Shown here piece by piece: positions 24,614 through 32,259 of a stretch of 64,000 nucleotides of DNA (within the stretch, counting starts at the first letter, position 1; every line of letters begins with the position of its first letter). The translations under genes and the position numbers were made by a program. The stretch comes from Aminivibrio pyruvatiphilus (GTDB lineage Bacteria; Synergistota; Synergistia; Synergistales; Aminobacteriaceae), in the NCBI RefSeq assembly GCF_004366815.1, contig NZ_SORI01000004.1, forward strand, positions 62,001 to 126,000, read 5' to 3'. The notes under the pieces were generated by a model that worked only from the letters and a program-made list of their open reading frames with translations, did not search any database and was not told the origin of the DNA.

Positions 24614-25594
24614 TTATTCCTTCCAGGCTTCCGGATTCACCAGGTCGGCCGGTTTTCTTCCTTCCAGCGCGGCCAGGAGGTTTTCGGCGGCCTTTCGTGC
24701 CATGCCTTCCCTGGCCCTGATCGTGGCACTCCCGAGATGGGGTATGGTGGTGACGTTCTTCAGCGAAAGAAGGGGTTCGTCCAGGGGAACAGGCTCCTTT
24801 TCGAAAACATCGAGCCCCGCGCCCCATATCCATTGTTCGGAACAGGCCCTGTAGAGGGCTTTCTGGTCCACCACAGGTCCCCTTGAAGTGTTGATGAGAA
24901 TGGCAGATTTCTTCATCATCCGAAGCTCCCGCTCACCGATGAGCCCTTTTGTCTCCGCGCTCAGTGGGCAGTGAAGGGAAACGAAGTCGCTTTCTCTCAG
25001 CAGTTCATCGAGGGGCACCTGCCTGGCGCCAAGCTCCTTTTCCATGTCGGGCCTCGGGGAACGGTTGAAAAACAGGATCTTCATGGAAAAGCCCGCCGCC
25101 CTTTTCGCCACTGCCCGGCCTATTTTCCCCATTCCCACGATGCCGAGAACAGCTTCGGACACATCCTGCCCGAGCAGCAGGTCAGGATGCCAGGTGACCC
25201 AGTCTCCCGAACGAAGAAACTCGTTCGCCTCCACCACCCGGCGGGCAGATGCGAGAATCAGGGTGAAGGCTATATCGGCTGTGGCATTGGTCAGCACGTC
25301 GGGCGTGTTGGTGACCAGCACTCCCCGTCTCGTGGCCGCCTCCACGTCGATGTTGTCGTATCCCACCGCGTAGTTGCTCACCACTTTCAGCCCCGGACAG
25401 CGGGCGAGAAGCTCTTCGTCTATCCTGTCCGAAAGGGTGCACAGAAGCCCCTGAACCTGTGAGGCCTTCTCCAGAAGCACTTCCCGGTCCACGGGGACGG
25501 TTTTTTCCCAGACTTCAAATTCCACCCGCCCGGGAAGAAGGCCCAGTCCCGCATCCTGAACCCTGCGGGTTACATACGCCTTTGGCAGCGGCAT
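24614..25594 (-). CDS. D-2-hydroxyacid dehydrogenase (glyoxylate/hydroxypyruvate reductase-like)
   Basis: A 326-residue NAD(P)-dependent D-isomer-specific dehydrogenase. It has the nucleotide-binding LGIVGMGKIGRAVA, then INTSRGPVVDQKAL with the substrate arginine, LDVFEKEPVPLDEPLL with the catalytic glutamate and TTIPHLGSATIRAREGMA with the catalytic histidine. VVSNYAVGYDNIDVEAA is typical of glyoxylate reductases. An ATG two codons upstream (25600) is too close to the AGGAGG site, so the ATG at 25594 is preferred. The reducing partner of the convergent aminotransferase reaction is a possible role, but this is inference. Confidence 0.9.
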   Translation of the reverse strand: MPLPKAYVTRRVQDAGLGLLPGRVEFEVWEKTVPVDREVLLEKASQVQGLLCTLSDRIDEELLARCPGLKVVSNYAVGYDNIDVEAATRRGVLVTNTPDVLTNATADIAFTLILASARRVVEANEFLRSGDWVTWHPDLLLGQDVSEAVLGIVGMGKIGRAVAKRAAGFSMKILFFNRSPRPDMEKELGARQVPLDELLRESDFVSLHCPLSAETKGLIGERELRMMKKSAILINTSRGPVVDQKALYRACSEQWIWGAGLDVFEKEPVPLDEPLLSLKNVTTIPHLGSATIRAREGMARKAAENLLAALEGRKPADLVNPEAWKE

Positions 25595-25614
25595 GTCCAT
25601 CCCTCCTGCAAAAA

Positions 25615-25639
25615 GAAGCGGGGGTACTCCCCCCGCTTC
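25615..25639 (-). terminator. Terminator after frr
   Basis: On the minus strand a perfect 10-bp stem (25630-25639 with 25615-25624) with a 5-base loop is followed by TTTTT. It ends the rpsB-tsf-pyrH-frr transcript, 22 bases past the frr stop. Confidence 0.92.
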
Positions 25640-25661
25640 CTGAAAATTCCGGAGTTCCTGT

Positions 25662-26219
25662 CTACTCCTCCATAATCTCCTTTTCCTTCGCCTTCAGCGT
25701 TTCGTCGACTTTTTTAATAAATTCGTCGGTTACGTCCTGGACGTCCTTGGTGTATTTCTTGAGGTCGTCCTCGCTGATTTCCGAGTTCTTTTCCTTCTTT
25801 TTAAGAACTTCATTCGAGTCCCGCCGAAGGTTCCTCAGGGCAATCCTGCCTTCCTCGGCGTATTTCCCCACGAGTTTCGTCAGTTCCACCCGCCGTTCCC
25901 TGGTGAGCTCAGGCAGGTTCACCCGGATGATTTCGCCGTCGTTCTGGGGCGTCACGCCGAGGGATGAAGCCAGAATGGCCTTCTCGACGAGCTTGAGGGC
26001 CGACCTGTCGAAGGGAGAAATGGCAATCTGTCTTCCCTCGGGGACCGAGATAGTGGCAATCTGCTTGATGGGGGTGGGAGCTCCGTAATAATCCACCTTG
26101 ATGTCGCTCACCAGTCCCGGGTGAGCCCGTCCCGTCCTGATGGCGAGAAATTCGCCCTTCAGGTGCTCGATAACCTTTTCCATGCGTTCCCGCAGTACTT
26201 TCAGCTCTTCTTTCGGCAT
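25662..26219 (-). CDS. frr: Ribosome recycling factor
   Basis: The 185-residue RRF splits post-termination ribosomes together with EF-G. It has the family segments [60 protein letters not shown] and a C-terminal [20 protein letters not shown] helix. GAGGAGG lies ahead of the ATG at 26219. It is the last gene of the rpsB-tsf-pyrH-frr order, conserved widely in bacteria, and is followed by a terminator. Confidence 0.98.
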   Translation of the reverse strand: MPKEELKVLRERMEKVIEHLKGEFLAIRTGRAHPGLVSDIKVDYYGAPTPIKQIATISVPEGRQIAISPFDRSALKLVEKAILASSLGVTPQNDGEIIRVNLPELTRERRVELTKLVGKYAEEGRIALRNLRRDSNEVLKKKEKNSEISEDDLKKYTKDVQDVTDEFIKKVDETLKAKEKEIMEE

Positions 26220-26273
26220 ACCGGAATTCCTCCTCTTAATGAAGAATGGAAAGGCGGACGCCCGTCCTGCACC

Positions 26274-27002
26274 TCAAGCCCCGCCGTCCTCTTGTGCTGA
26301 AACTATGGTTCCCGTGTCGGTACCCTTCACCAGAAAGTTTTTCAGGTTTCCTTTCTGGAGTATGTTCAATACCACTATCGGTATGGCATTTTCCATGCAG
26401 AGGGAAAATGCTGCCGCATCCATCACCTCAAACTGCCGGCGCAGGGCCTCCATGTAGGTCAGCCTGTGCAGAAGCACCGCGTCAGGGTGCTTCTTGGGGT
26501 CAGCATTATATATACCATCTACCTTGGTGGCTTTCAACAGGCAATCCGCTTCCATTTCCGCGGCCCGCAGCGCCGCCGCCGTATCGGTTGAAAAATAGGG
26601 GGAGCCGGTGCCGGCGGCAAAAATCACGATCCGGCCCTTTTCCAGGTGGCGAAGGGCACGGCGCCTGATATACGGTTCGGCCATCTGGCGCATTTCTATG
26701 GCGGTCTGGACCCGGGTGGGAACGCCGAATTTCTCCAGCACATCCTGCAGGCAGAGGGCGTTCATCACCGTTGCCAGCATGCCCATATAGTCCGCCTGGG
26801 CCCGTTCGACCCCGAGCTTTTCCAGTTCCCGCCCCCGGAGCATGTTGCCGCCCCCGACAACCATGGCGATCTGGATCCCGGACTGGGCCACTTCGACTAT
26901 TTCTTCGCCTATGCGGCGCACGGCGTCGAAGTCGAATCCGAAACCGTTGGAGCCGGAGAGAACCTCTCCGGAGAGTTTCAAAAGTACTCTTTTGAAGCGC
27001 AT
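26274..27002 (-). CDS. pyrH: UMP kinase (PyrH)
   Basis: PyrH phosphorylates UMP and belongs to the amino-acid-kinase fold. The 242-residue protein shows RVLLKLSGEVLSG, AMVVGGGNMLRGRELE, ADYMGMLATVMNALCLQDVLE, IFAAGTGSPYFSTDTAAALRA and LLKATKVDGIYNADPKKHPDA. The length is normal. It lies between tsf and frr with a hairpin terminator 47 bases before its start, so it may also have its own promoter. Confidence 0.98.
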   Translation of the reverse strand: MRFKRVLLKLSGEVLSGSNGFGFDFDAVRRIGEEIVEVAQSGIQIAMVVGGGNMLRGRELEKLGVERAQADYMGMLATVMNALCLQDVLEKFGVPTRVQTAIEMRQMAEPYIRRRALRHLEKGRIVIFAAGTGSPYFSTDTAAALRAAEMEADCLLKATKVDGIYNADPKKHPDAVLLHRLTYMEALRRQFEVMDAAAFSLCMENAIPIVVLNILQKGNLKNFLVKGTDTGTIVSAQEDGGA

Positions 27003-27048
27003 ACCTATCCCTTCCCTTTCGCGGCGGAGAAAACGGAATATAGAAAAA

Positions 27049-27071
27049 AGGCGAGGCTTTTCGCCCCGCCT
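27049..27071 (-). terminator. Terminator-like hairpin between tsf and pyrH
   Basis: On the minus strand AGGCGGGGC and GCCTCGCCT pair over nine positions (one G-T wobble) with a 5-base loop, followed by TTTTTTCTAT. It starts 14 bases after the tsf stop and would lower pyrH-frr expression relative to rpsB-tsf. Confidence 0.8.
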
Positions 27072-27084
27072 TTCGCTTCTTTAC

Positions 27085-27678
27085 CTACTCGCCTATGTTG
27101 AAGCGGGCGAACCGTCTTACGACGATATTCTCGCCGAGCTTGGCGATGGTTTCCATGACGACGTCCTTTATCTTCTTGTCGCCGTCGCGGATCCAGGCCT
27201 GGTCCATCAGGCAGTTTACTTCGTAGAACTTGTTGATCTTTCCGTCGGCGATCTTGTCGACGATATTGGCGGGCTTGCCCTCTTCAAGGGCCTGCTGCCG
27301 GTAGATTTCACGCTCGCGCTCCAGCACGTCGCCGGTCACTTCCTCGGAGGTGAGGAACTGGGGAGCGGCCGCAGCAATATGCATGCACAGCTCGTGGCCG
27401 AGATTCTGGAATTCGTCCGTCTTGGCGACGAAGTCGGTCTCACAGTTCAGTTCGACAAGGGCACCGAGTTTTCCGTTCGTATGGATATAGGAAAACACCC
27501 TTCCGTCGGACGCTGTTCTGGAAGCCTTTTTTGCCGCCTTTGCGAGCCCTTTTTCACGAAGGTAATCGATGGCCTTTTCCACGTTCCCGCCGGTCTCGGC
27601 AAGGGCGTGCTTGCAGTCCATCATTCCAGCACCTGTTCTATCGCGGAGTTCCTTAACAGCTCCGGCGCTAATTTCCAT
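27085..27678 (-). CDS. tsf: Elongation factor Ts
   Basis: EF-Ts is the guanine-nucleotide exchange factor of EF-Tu. The 197-residue product starts with the UBA-like domain VKELRDRTGAGMMDCKHALAE, followed by KAIDYLREKGL, then GALVELNCETDFVAKTDEFQ, the conserved core. At 197 residues it is the short form, with a single core subdomain after the coiled coil, as in Thermus and cyanobacteria rather than E. coli. GGGAGG precedes the ATG. It follows rpsB by 22 bases. Confidence 0.98.
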   Translation of the reverse strand: MEISAGAVKELRDRTGAGMMDCKHALAETGGNVEKAIDYLREKGLAKAAKKASRTASDGRVFSYIHTNGKLGALVELNCETDFVAKTDEFQNLGHELCMHIAAAAPQFLTSEEVTGDVLEREREIYRQQALEEGKPANIVDKIADGKINKFYEVNCLMDQAWIRDGDKKIKDVVMETIAKLGENIVVRRFARFNIGE

Positions 27679-27700
27679 ATTTATTGCCTCCCTTTATGGC

Positions 27701-28507
27701 TTAAGCTTCTTCCTCGGAATCGTCGTACACTTCGTGAAGACGTTCCTTGACTTCAATGATGTTGTCGGAGGAAACATCGACGGGCTCCCCGTCTTCGGAG
27801 GAGATCATCTTGACGCCCGCGTCCTCGCCCTGCCGTCCCTCGATGAACGCGTCGGCCATAAGACCGGCGATGAGCTTGATGGCCCTGATGGCATCGTCGT
27901 TTCCGGGGATGGGGAAGTCAATGACTTCGGGATCACAGTTCGTGTCCACAATGGCAATGACAGGGATTCCGAGTTTCCGGGCCTCGAGGACTGCGTTTTC
28001 CTCCCTGCGGGGATCGATGAGGAAGATTGCGTCGGGGATGGCCTTCATGTTGGTGATTCCCTTGAGGTATTTTTCGAGTTTGCCGAGTTCTTTCCTCAGA
28101 AGGGCAACTTCCTTCTTGGGAAGATCTGCCCAGTTTCCCTCGTCCTCCATCTTGCGAAGCTCCACCATGCGGGCCACACGTTTCCTGATCGTCGGGAAAT
28201 TGGTCATCAGTCCGCCGAGCCAGCGCTGGTTGATGTAAAACTGGCCGCTTCTCTCGGCCTCTTCCCGGATGGTGTCCTGGGCCTGTCGCTTGGTTCCGAC
28301 GAAAAGAACGGAACCGTTGTTCTTGGCGACTTCCCTGATGTAGTCATAGGCTTTTTCCAGGCCCCTGACCGTCTTCTGGAGGTCGATGATGTACACTCCG
28401 TTCCGCTCCGTGAAGATGAAAGGCTTCATCTTCGGGTTCCACCTGCGGGTCTGATGACCGAAATGAACGCCGCACTCCAAAAGCTGCTTCATACTGACTA
28501 CTGCCAC
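27701..28507 (-). CDS. rpsB: 30S ribosomal protein S2
   Basis: The 268-residue S2 protein shows [53 protein letters not shown] and [17 protein letters not shown], all conserved. The GTG at 28507 (product [11 protein letters not shown]) has GGAGGGG seven bases upstream and is preferred; the frame is open another 15 codons and an internal ATG at 28492 is also possible. The C-terminus is acidic (DDSEEEA). It heads the translation gene cluster and is divergent from the CsoR-family gene. Confidence 0.97.
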   Translation of the reverse strand: MAVVSMKQLLECGVHFGHQTRRWNPKMKPFIFTERNGVYIIDLQKTVRGLEKAYDYIREVAKNNGSVLFVGTKRQAQDTIREEAERSGQFYINQRWLGGLMTNFPTIRKRVARMVELRKMEDEGNWADLPKKEVALLRKELGKLEKYLKGITNMKAIPDAIFLIDPRREENAVLEARKLGIPVIAIVDTNCDPEVIDFPIPGNDDAIRAIKLIAGLMADAFIEGRQGEDAGVKMISSEDGEPVDVSSDNIIEVKERLHEVYDDSEEEA

Positions 28508-28628
28508 AATAACCCCTCCTGTAAAAAATATTTTTCCCTCCACAAACGTCACCTGGAACCGGGACCATGCTTTCAGGGCACAGCAACCCCCGGCCCCATC
28601 AGTTTGTGTGTGTGATGAGGACCGAAAG

Positions 28629-28676
28629 AGTATACCACAACCCGCAGTTGACCGGCAACTGCGGAAGAAGTACGAT
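28629..28676. promoter_or_regulatory. Divergent promoters of rpsB and the CsoR-family gene, with shared inverted repeat
   Basis: Rightward: TTGACC (28648-28653), 17 bases, TACGAT (28671-28676). Leftward: TTGCCG (28653-28658 on the plus numbering), 18 bases, TATACT (28629-28634) with an extended TG. A 9-bp inverted repeat, CCGCAGTTG (28642-28650) and CAACTGCGG (28656-28664), covers both -35 boxes. A short ATAC-CCC-GTAT palindrome at 28677-28687, just past the rightward -10, could be a regulator site. Confidence 0.55.
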
Positions 28677-28724
28677 ATACCCCGTATTTCAACAAGAAAA
28701 ACAAACGACTGGGGGCATTGAGAA

Positions 28725-29051
28725 ATGGCAAAAGACTCACTTATCGAGCGGCTGGAAAACCTGCCTCAGGACAGGAAGGCCATGCTGAACAGGCTCCGCC
28801 GCGTCGAGGGACAGCTTCGCGGTATCCAGAGGATGATCATCGAGGAAAAACCCTGCTACGACGTTCTCCTCCAGCTTTCCGCCGCCAGAAAGGCCATGCA
28901 GAGAGCCTGCATAGAAATACTGAAGAACTACCTTCAAAAATGCGTCCATGAGGCAAAAGCCCCTGATTTTGACAACCTTGAGAAGCTCATCGAAGCGCTT
29001 ATCGAAATTTCTCCCGCCGCCAGGGCACATTCTCCGGAAGGGGACGAATAA
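28725..29051 (+). CDS. CsoR/CstR/FrmR-family transcriptional repressor
   Basis: A 108-residue all-helical DUF156-family repressor. It has the DNA-binding pattern [22 protein letters not shown] at residues 23-44, [17 protein letters not shown], and LQKCV. Of the copper-sensing Cys-His-Cys triad, Cys44 and Cys73 are present but the histidine position is Tyr69. Copper CsoR proteins need that histidine, whereas the persulfide sensor CstR uses only the two cysteines, so a sulfur-sensing role is more likely than copper sensing; Cys62 is a further thiol. No target transporter or sulfurtransferase gene is adjacent on this strand. Confidence 0.88.
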   Translation: MAKDSLIERLENLPQDRKAMLNRLRRVEGQLRGIQRMIIEEKPCYDVLLQLSAARKAMQRACIEILKNYLQKCVHEAKAPDFDNLEKLIEALIEISPAARAHSPEGDE

Positions 29052-29052
29052 G

Positions 29053-29183
29053 CGCAGCCGTCTGCGGGAAACCCAGTTTCCCCGTGGCACCCGGAAAATT
29101 CTCCTTACTGCTGCTCCCTTCCGGGCCTGACAGGGTTCGGAGGTTTCCGCCGCACGGGACTGGATTCCCCGCAGACGGCTGCG
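29053..29183 (-). ncRNA. ffs: Signal recognition particle RNA (bacterial small type)
   Basis: On the minus strand, the conserved apical domain reads GTCAGGCCCGGAAGGGAGCAGC in two overlapping parts: GTCAGGCCCGGAAGG and GGAGCAGC (29110-29131). It is flanked by arms that pair at the ends (29053-29068 with 29168-29183, 16 bp perfect), giving a rod-like RNA of about 131 bases. It binds Ffh to target ribosomes to the membrane. Confidence 0.93.
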
Positions 29184-29200
29184 GGGTATGGAACCCGGAA

Positions 29201-29229
29201 ATTATAGCACGGAGTTTTTCTTTGTGCCA
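29201..29229 (-). promoter_or_regulatory. Promoter of the SRP RNA gene
   Basis: On the minus strand, TGCTATAAT provides an extended -10 (TATAAT at 29201-29206), with a weak -35 TGGCAC (29224-29229) 17 bases upstream. The predicted start is about 10 bases before the first paired base of the SRP RNA. Confidence 0.7.
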
Positions 29230-29250
29230 GCACGGGAAAGTCCCATAAAA

Positions 29251-29285
29251 AAAACGGGGAAGCGGCGTATCCGCTTCCCCGTTTT
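29251..29285 (-). terminator. Terminator of the PheC-like gene
   Basis: A perfect 15-bp stem (29251-29265 with 29271-29285, loop of five) is followed on the minus strand by a run of T. It lies about 20 bases after the gene's stop. Confidence 0.93.
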
Positions 29286-29304
29286 GCTCCGTTGCGGTCT
29301 GAAC

Positions 29305-30102
29305 CTACTTCAGCCACTTTTCGAAGAGCCTGTCAAGGTCTCCCCGAAGCTTTGCATCGTTCCAGAGATACTGCATCACCCGCAGGAAATCGGGATCATC
29401 CTTCTGGATAAAGAATCCCATAAAACTGATTTTTGTCAGAGGCTTGTCGGTGAAGGCGCCGTAGAGTCTTTCGTCCTTCCGTGAATACACCACGGCCTCG
29501 TAGACTTCGGTGATCATCACATCGCCCTTGCCTTCCGCGATCATGGCGGGTATTTCGGCGTTGCTCTGGTGAACCACGACTTTGGCGTTTTTGAAATTGG
29601 CCTGGACAAACTTCTCGTTCGTTCCGCCAGGGTTCACAATGACCGTCGTTTCAGGGACATCCATCGCTTCCAGGGAAGAAAACTTTTCCCTGTCCGCCTT
29701 CCGGATAATGGCGACTTTTCCGTTGGGAGCGTAGGGCGGCAGGAAATCCCCCTTCAGCATCCGGGCAAGGCTCCTGGTGATTCCACCCACGGCGATATCG
29801 AAGGATCCGGCAAGATAATCCTCCATAAGCTTCGGCCACGTGGTGGGGACAAACTCCACCGCGACGCCGAGTTCGGAGGCAAGAAGCTCCGCAAGCTCCA
29901 CATCGTGCCCTTCATATCTCCCCGATGCCTTGTCCAGCATGGAAAAGGGGCGGTAATCGCCGGGGGTGCCCACCCTGAGCACTTTCGTCTCCATGATCCT
30001 GTCCAGTCTCGGCCCTGCCAGGGCCATTCCCGAGACTGCGAGCACAACAAGAAACGCGGAAATCAGAACTACTGCCCTCGTCACTCTTTTGCGGGTCATC
30101 AT
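29305..30102 (-). CDS. Periplasmic PheC-like protein: cyclohexadienyl dehydratase or amino-acid-binding protein
   Basis: A 265-residue exported protein with signal peptide (residues 1 to about 29, ending SGMALA) and a type II periplasmic binding fold. It is closer to the periplasmic cyclohexadienyl dehydratase PheC than to ordinary amino-acid-binding proteins, as I remember that sequence: LDRIMETKVLRVGTPGDYRP, TTWPKLMEDY, VIVNPGGTNEKFVQANFKNA and MITEVYEAV, the last retaining the glutamate of the TD-x-x-EA region. PheC converts prephenate or arogenate to phenylpyruvate or phenylalanine. No permease or ATPase gene adjoins it, which fits an enzyme better than a transporter part. It has its own promoter and terminator. 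Confidence 0.8.
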   Translation of the reverse strand: MMTRKRVTRAVVLISAFLVVLAVSGMALAGPRLDRIMETKVLRVGTPGDYRPFSMLDKASGRYEGHDVELAELLASELGVAVEFVPTTWPKLMEDYLAGSFDIAVGGITRSLARMLKGDFLPPYAPNGKVAIIRKADREKFSSLEAMDVPETTVIVNPGGTNEKFVQANFKNAKVVVHQSNAEIPAMIAEGKGDVMITEVYEAVVYSRKDERLYGAFTDKPLTKISFMGFFIQKDDPDFLRVMQYLWNDAKLRGDLDRLFEKWLK

Positions 30103-30129
30103 AAATACACCTCCAGAAAAATTTTACCC

Positions 30130-30157
30130 ATTATACTCCATCATGCTACTTTGTCAG
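30130..30157 (-). promoter_or_regulatory. Promoter of the PheC-like gene
   Basis: On the minus strand, CTGACA (30152-30157), a 16-base spacer and TATAAT (30130-30135) lie 28 bases before the start codon. The -35 falls inside the last codons of the upstream binding-protein gene. Confidence 0.72.
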
Positions 30158-31201
30158 CATATTCTCCCAGAGTCTCGGATCATCGGGGCTGACCTCCTGG
30201 GGAACGAGGGGGCCCTGGAGCACAACGAAGGCGCCGTCGTCCGCCCAGGGATTCCGTATGACCTTTGCCGGAGACCACAGAGCTCCTTCGACCACAACCG
30301 TATCCCCTATTTGCGGTACGGGATTTCCCCTCAGCTTGTCCACAAGATACTGAACGGCAAGGGCAGCCGCGTCATACGCCGGCTGGGCAACCGCCCCGAG
30401 CATTTTTCCCTTCTTGATGAGGTCGATTCCCTCGGGTCCGATGCAGATTCCGGAGATTCCGAAATCCGCCGCGTTCAGTCCGGCCGCTTCGATGGCCGCG
30501 ACCACGCCCGGTCCCATAATGTCCGGAGTCTGGACGTAAATTCCGAGAACCCCGTTTCCGAACCTGGTCAGAAGATCCGAGACGACCGCATGGGAATCCG
30601 TGTTGTTCCATTTGCCCTCTCCCTGGGCGATTTCGAGCTGGGGATATTTCGAGAGAACGGAATCAAAGCCTTCGGTGCAGGCATGGCTGAACATATCCGC
30701 CTTATCCCCGAGAATTTCGAGGACGACGCCTGCGGGAACCGTTCCGCCGTTCCGTTTTTTGATCCCCTCGACGAAGAGTTCCGCAGCTTTTGCGCTTGAC
30801 TGTACCAGATCGAAGGACAGGAAAAAGTCCACAATGCCGCCTTCCGGGGAAGTATCCAGGGCCGCCACCGGAATCTTAGCCTCGTTGAGCCTCCGTATTC
30901 CGGGAACGAGGGCACGGAGGTCCACCGCACCTCCCAGGATAAAGGCATCGATTCCCTGGGCCATGTATGTGTCGATAATATCCATGATTTTGATGGAATC
31001 GCCTTCACCGTCACGGATAAGGAGATTGACGCCAAGCTCCCCGGCCTTTTCCTCGGCAGCCTTCATGAACGCCTGGATGTAGGGGGCGGTCGGCTCCTTC
31101 ACCACGAGCCCCACCGTGAGCTTCTTCTCCGATGCCCCTGCCGCGGACAGGAACGTCAATACCAATGCTGCCGCCATCACCGAGTGCCAGAACTTTTTCA
31201 T
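30146..31201 (-). CDS. Sugar-type ABC transporter periplasmic binding protein
   Basis: A 351-residue exported protein of the periplasmic-binding-protein-like I family (RbsB/autoinducer-2 type). A signal peptide (MKKFWHSVMAAALVLTFLSA) is followed by KLTVGLVVKEPTAPYIQAFM, IDTYMAQGIDAFILGGAVD, IPVAALDTSPEGG and GVVAAIEAAGL. The frame is open far upstream, but GGGAGG ahead of the ATG at 31201 and the signal peptide fix the start. Its ATG overlaps the permease stop. The ligand is unknown; the coupled dehydrogenases suggest a polyol, sugar acid or similar hydroxylated compound. Confidence 0.9.
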   Translation of the reverse strand: MKKFWHSVMAAALVLTFLSAAGASEKKLTVGLVVKEPTAPYIQAFMKAAEEKAGELGVNLLIRDGEGDSIKIMDIIDTYMAQGIDAFILGGAVDLRALVPGIRRLNEAKIPVAALDTSPEGGIVDFFLSFDLVQSSAKAAELFVEGIKKRNGGTVPAGVVLEILGDKADMFSHACTEGFDSVLSKYPQLEIAQGEGKWNNTDSHAVVSDLLTRFGNGVLGIYVQTPDIMGPGVVAAIEAAGLNAADFGISGICIGPEGIDLIKKGKMLGAVAQPAYDAAALAVQYLVDKLRGNPVPQIGDTVVVEGALWSPAKVIRNPWADDGAFVVLQGPLVPQEVSPDDPRLWENMLTK

Positions 31202-32259
31202 ACTGATTCCTCCCTTGGTTTTCCGACTGTGTATTCCGCTCCCCGGTCTTCTTCCCTGTGGAGCGTTCGTATCTGTTCTTTCCGCAGCATGGAGCTCCGG
31301 AGCGAAACTCTGAACCGGTCGACAAGAATCGCGAGAAAGATGAGCGTCCCCTGGGCGGCGTGGATGAGAGTCACCTTGACGCCGAGAAGGTTCAGGGCGT
31401 TGGAAAACATGCCCAGCAAGATCGCCCCTCCCAGCATGCCAAAGGCAGATCCCTTCCCTCCTGACATGGACGTCCCGCCTAAAAGGGCTCCGGCGAAGGC
31501 CAGGAGGGTCATTCCGTTTCCCATGGTGTTCGACACGGAATCCTGCCTTCCCGCCGTCAGCATTCCCGCTATGGCCGAGAGAATTCCCGCCACCATGAAT
31601 CCCAGGATGATCATTCTGTTCGTGTTGATTCCGGCGACGAAACTCGCCCGTGCATTCCCGCCGGTGGCGAGATAATTTCTTCCGAAGACCGTGTAGTTGA
31701 TCAGCACGTGGAAGATGAAAAAGATGAAAAATGTCACAGGTATCGCCGCAGGGATATTGCCGAGCTGGGCGATCCTTGCCTTTCCGATGAAGGAATACAC
31801 CGGGTCGAGGGGGAAAATGGACAGGGGGATGAAGAACAGCACCAGTCCCCTGAGGATGATGGAGACAGAAAGGGTCTGCATGAAGGCGTTCATTCCGAGC
31901 CGGGCAACGCAGAATCCGTTGAAAAGCCCGAGCAGGGCACCGATGGACAGGGTGAGAACAATGGCTGTCCAGGGGCTGCCGAGCAACCCGGGAAACCACT
32001 TCACCGACATCAGGACAGCCACGCCGGGGGCGAAGGCGAGAACGGCATCTATGGACAGGTCAAGGTTTCCGCTCATGAGAACGAATCCCTGGGCGAGAAC
32101 GAGCATGCTCATGATGGTCGTATGGTAGAGAATGTTCACCAGGTTGGTCCAGGTTGCGAAGGCCGGTATGCTGAGAGCGCACACTGAAAAAAACGCGATG
32201 AGCATCATCCATATAATATTGTCCAATAAAGCGAGCCTGAGCTTCAAACTGCCTGACAT
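31198..32259 (-). CDS. Sugar-type ABC transporter permease (RbsC family)
   Basis: A 353-residue inner-membrane protein with about nine or ten hydrophobic segments. It carries the family signature MSGNLDLSIDAVLAFAPG near residue 60 and GALLGLFNGFCVARLGMNAF, TVFGRNYLATGGNARASFVAG and GALLGGTSMSGGKGSAFGML. This is the BPD_transp_2 permease type found with RbsA-like ATPases. The start overlaps the ATPase gene end by 16 bases and its stop overlaps the binding protein start by four, so all three are coupled. A hydrophilic C-terminal tail of about 30 residues follows the last segment. Confidence 0.93.
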   Translation of the reverse strand: MSGSLKLRLALLDNIIWMMLIAFFSVCALSIPAFATWTNLVNILYHTTIMSMLVLAQGFVLMSGNLDLSIDAVLAFAPGVAVLMSVKWFPGLLGSPWTAIVLTLSIGALLGLFNGFCVARLGMNAFMQTLSVSIILRGLVLFFIPLSIFPLDPVYSFIGKARIAQLGNIPAAIPVTFFIFFIFHVLINYTVFGRNYLATGGNARASFVAGINTNRMIILGFMVAGILSAIAGMLTAGRQDSVSNTMGNGMTLLAFAGALLGGTSMSGGKGSAFGMLGGAILLGMFSNALNLLGVKVTLIHAAQGTLIFLAILVDRFRVSLRSSMLRKEQIRTLHREEDRGAEYTVGKPREESV

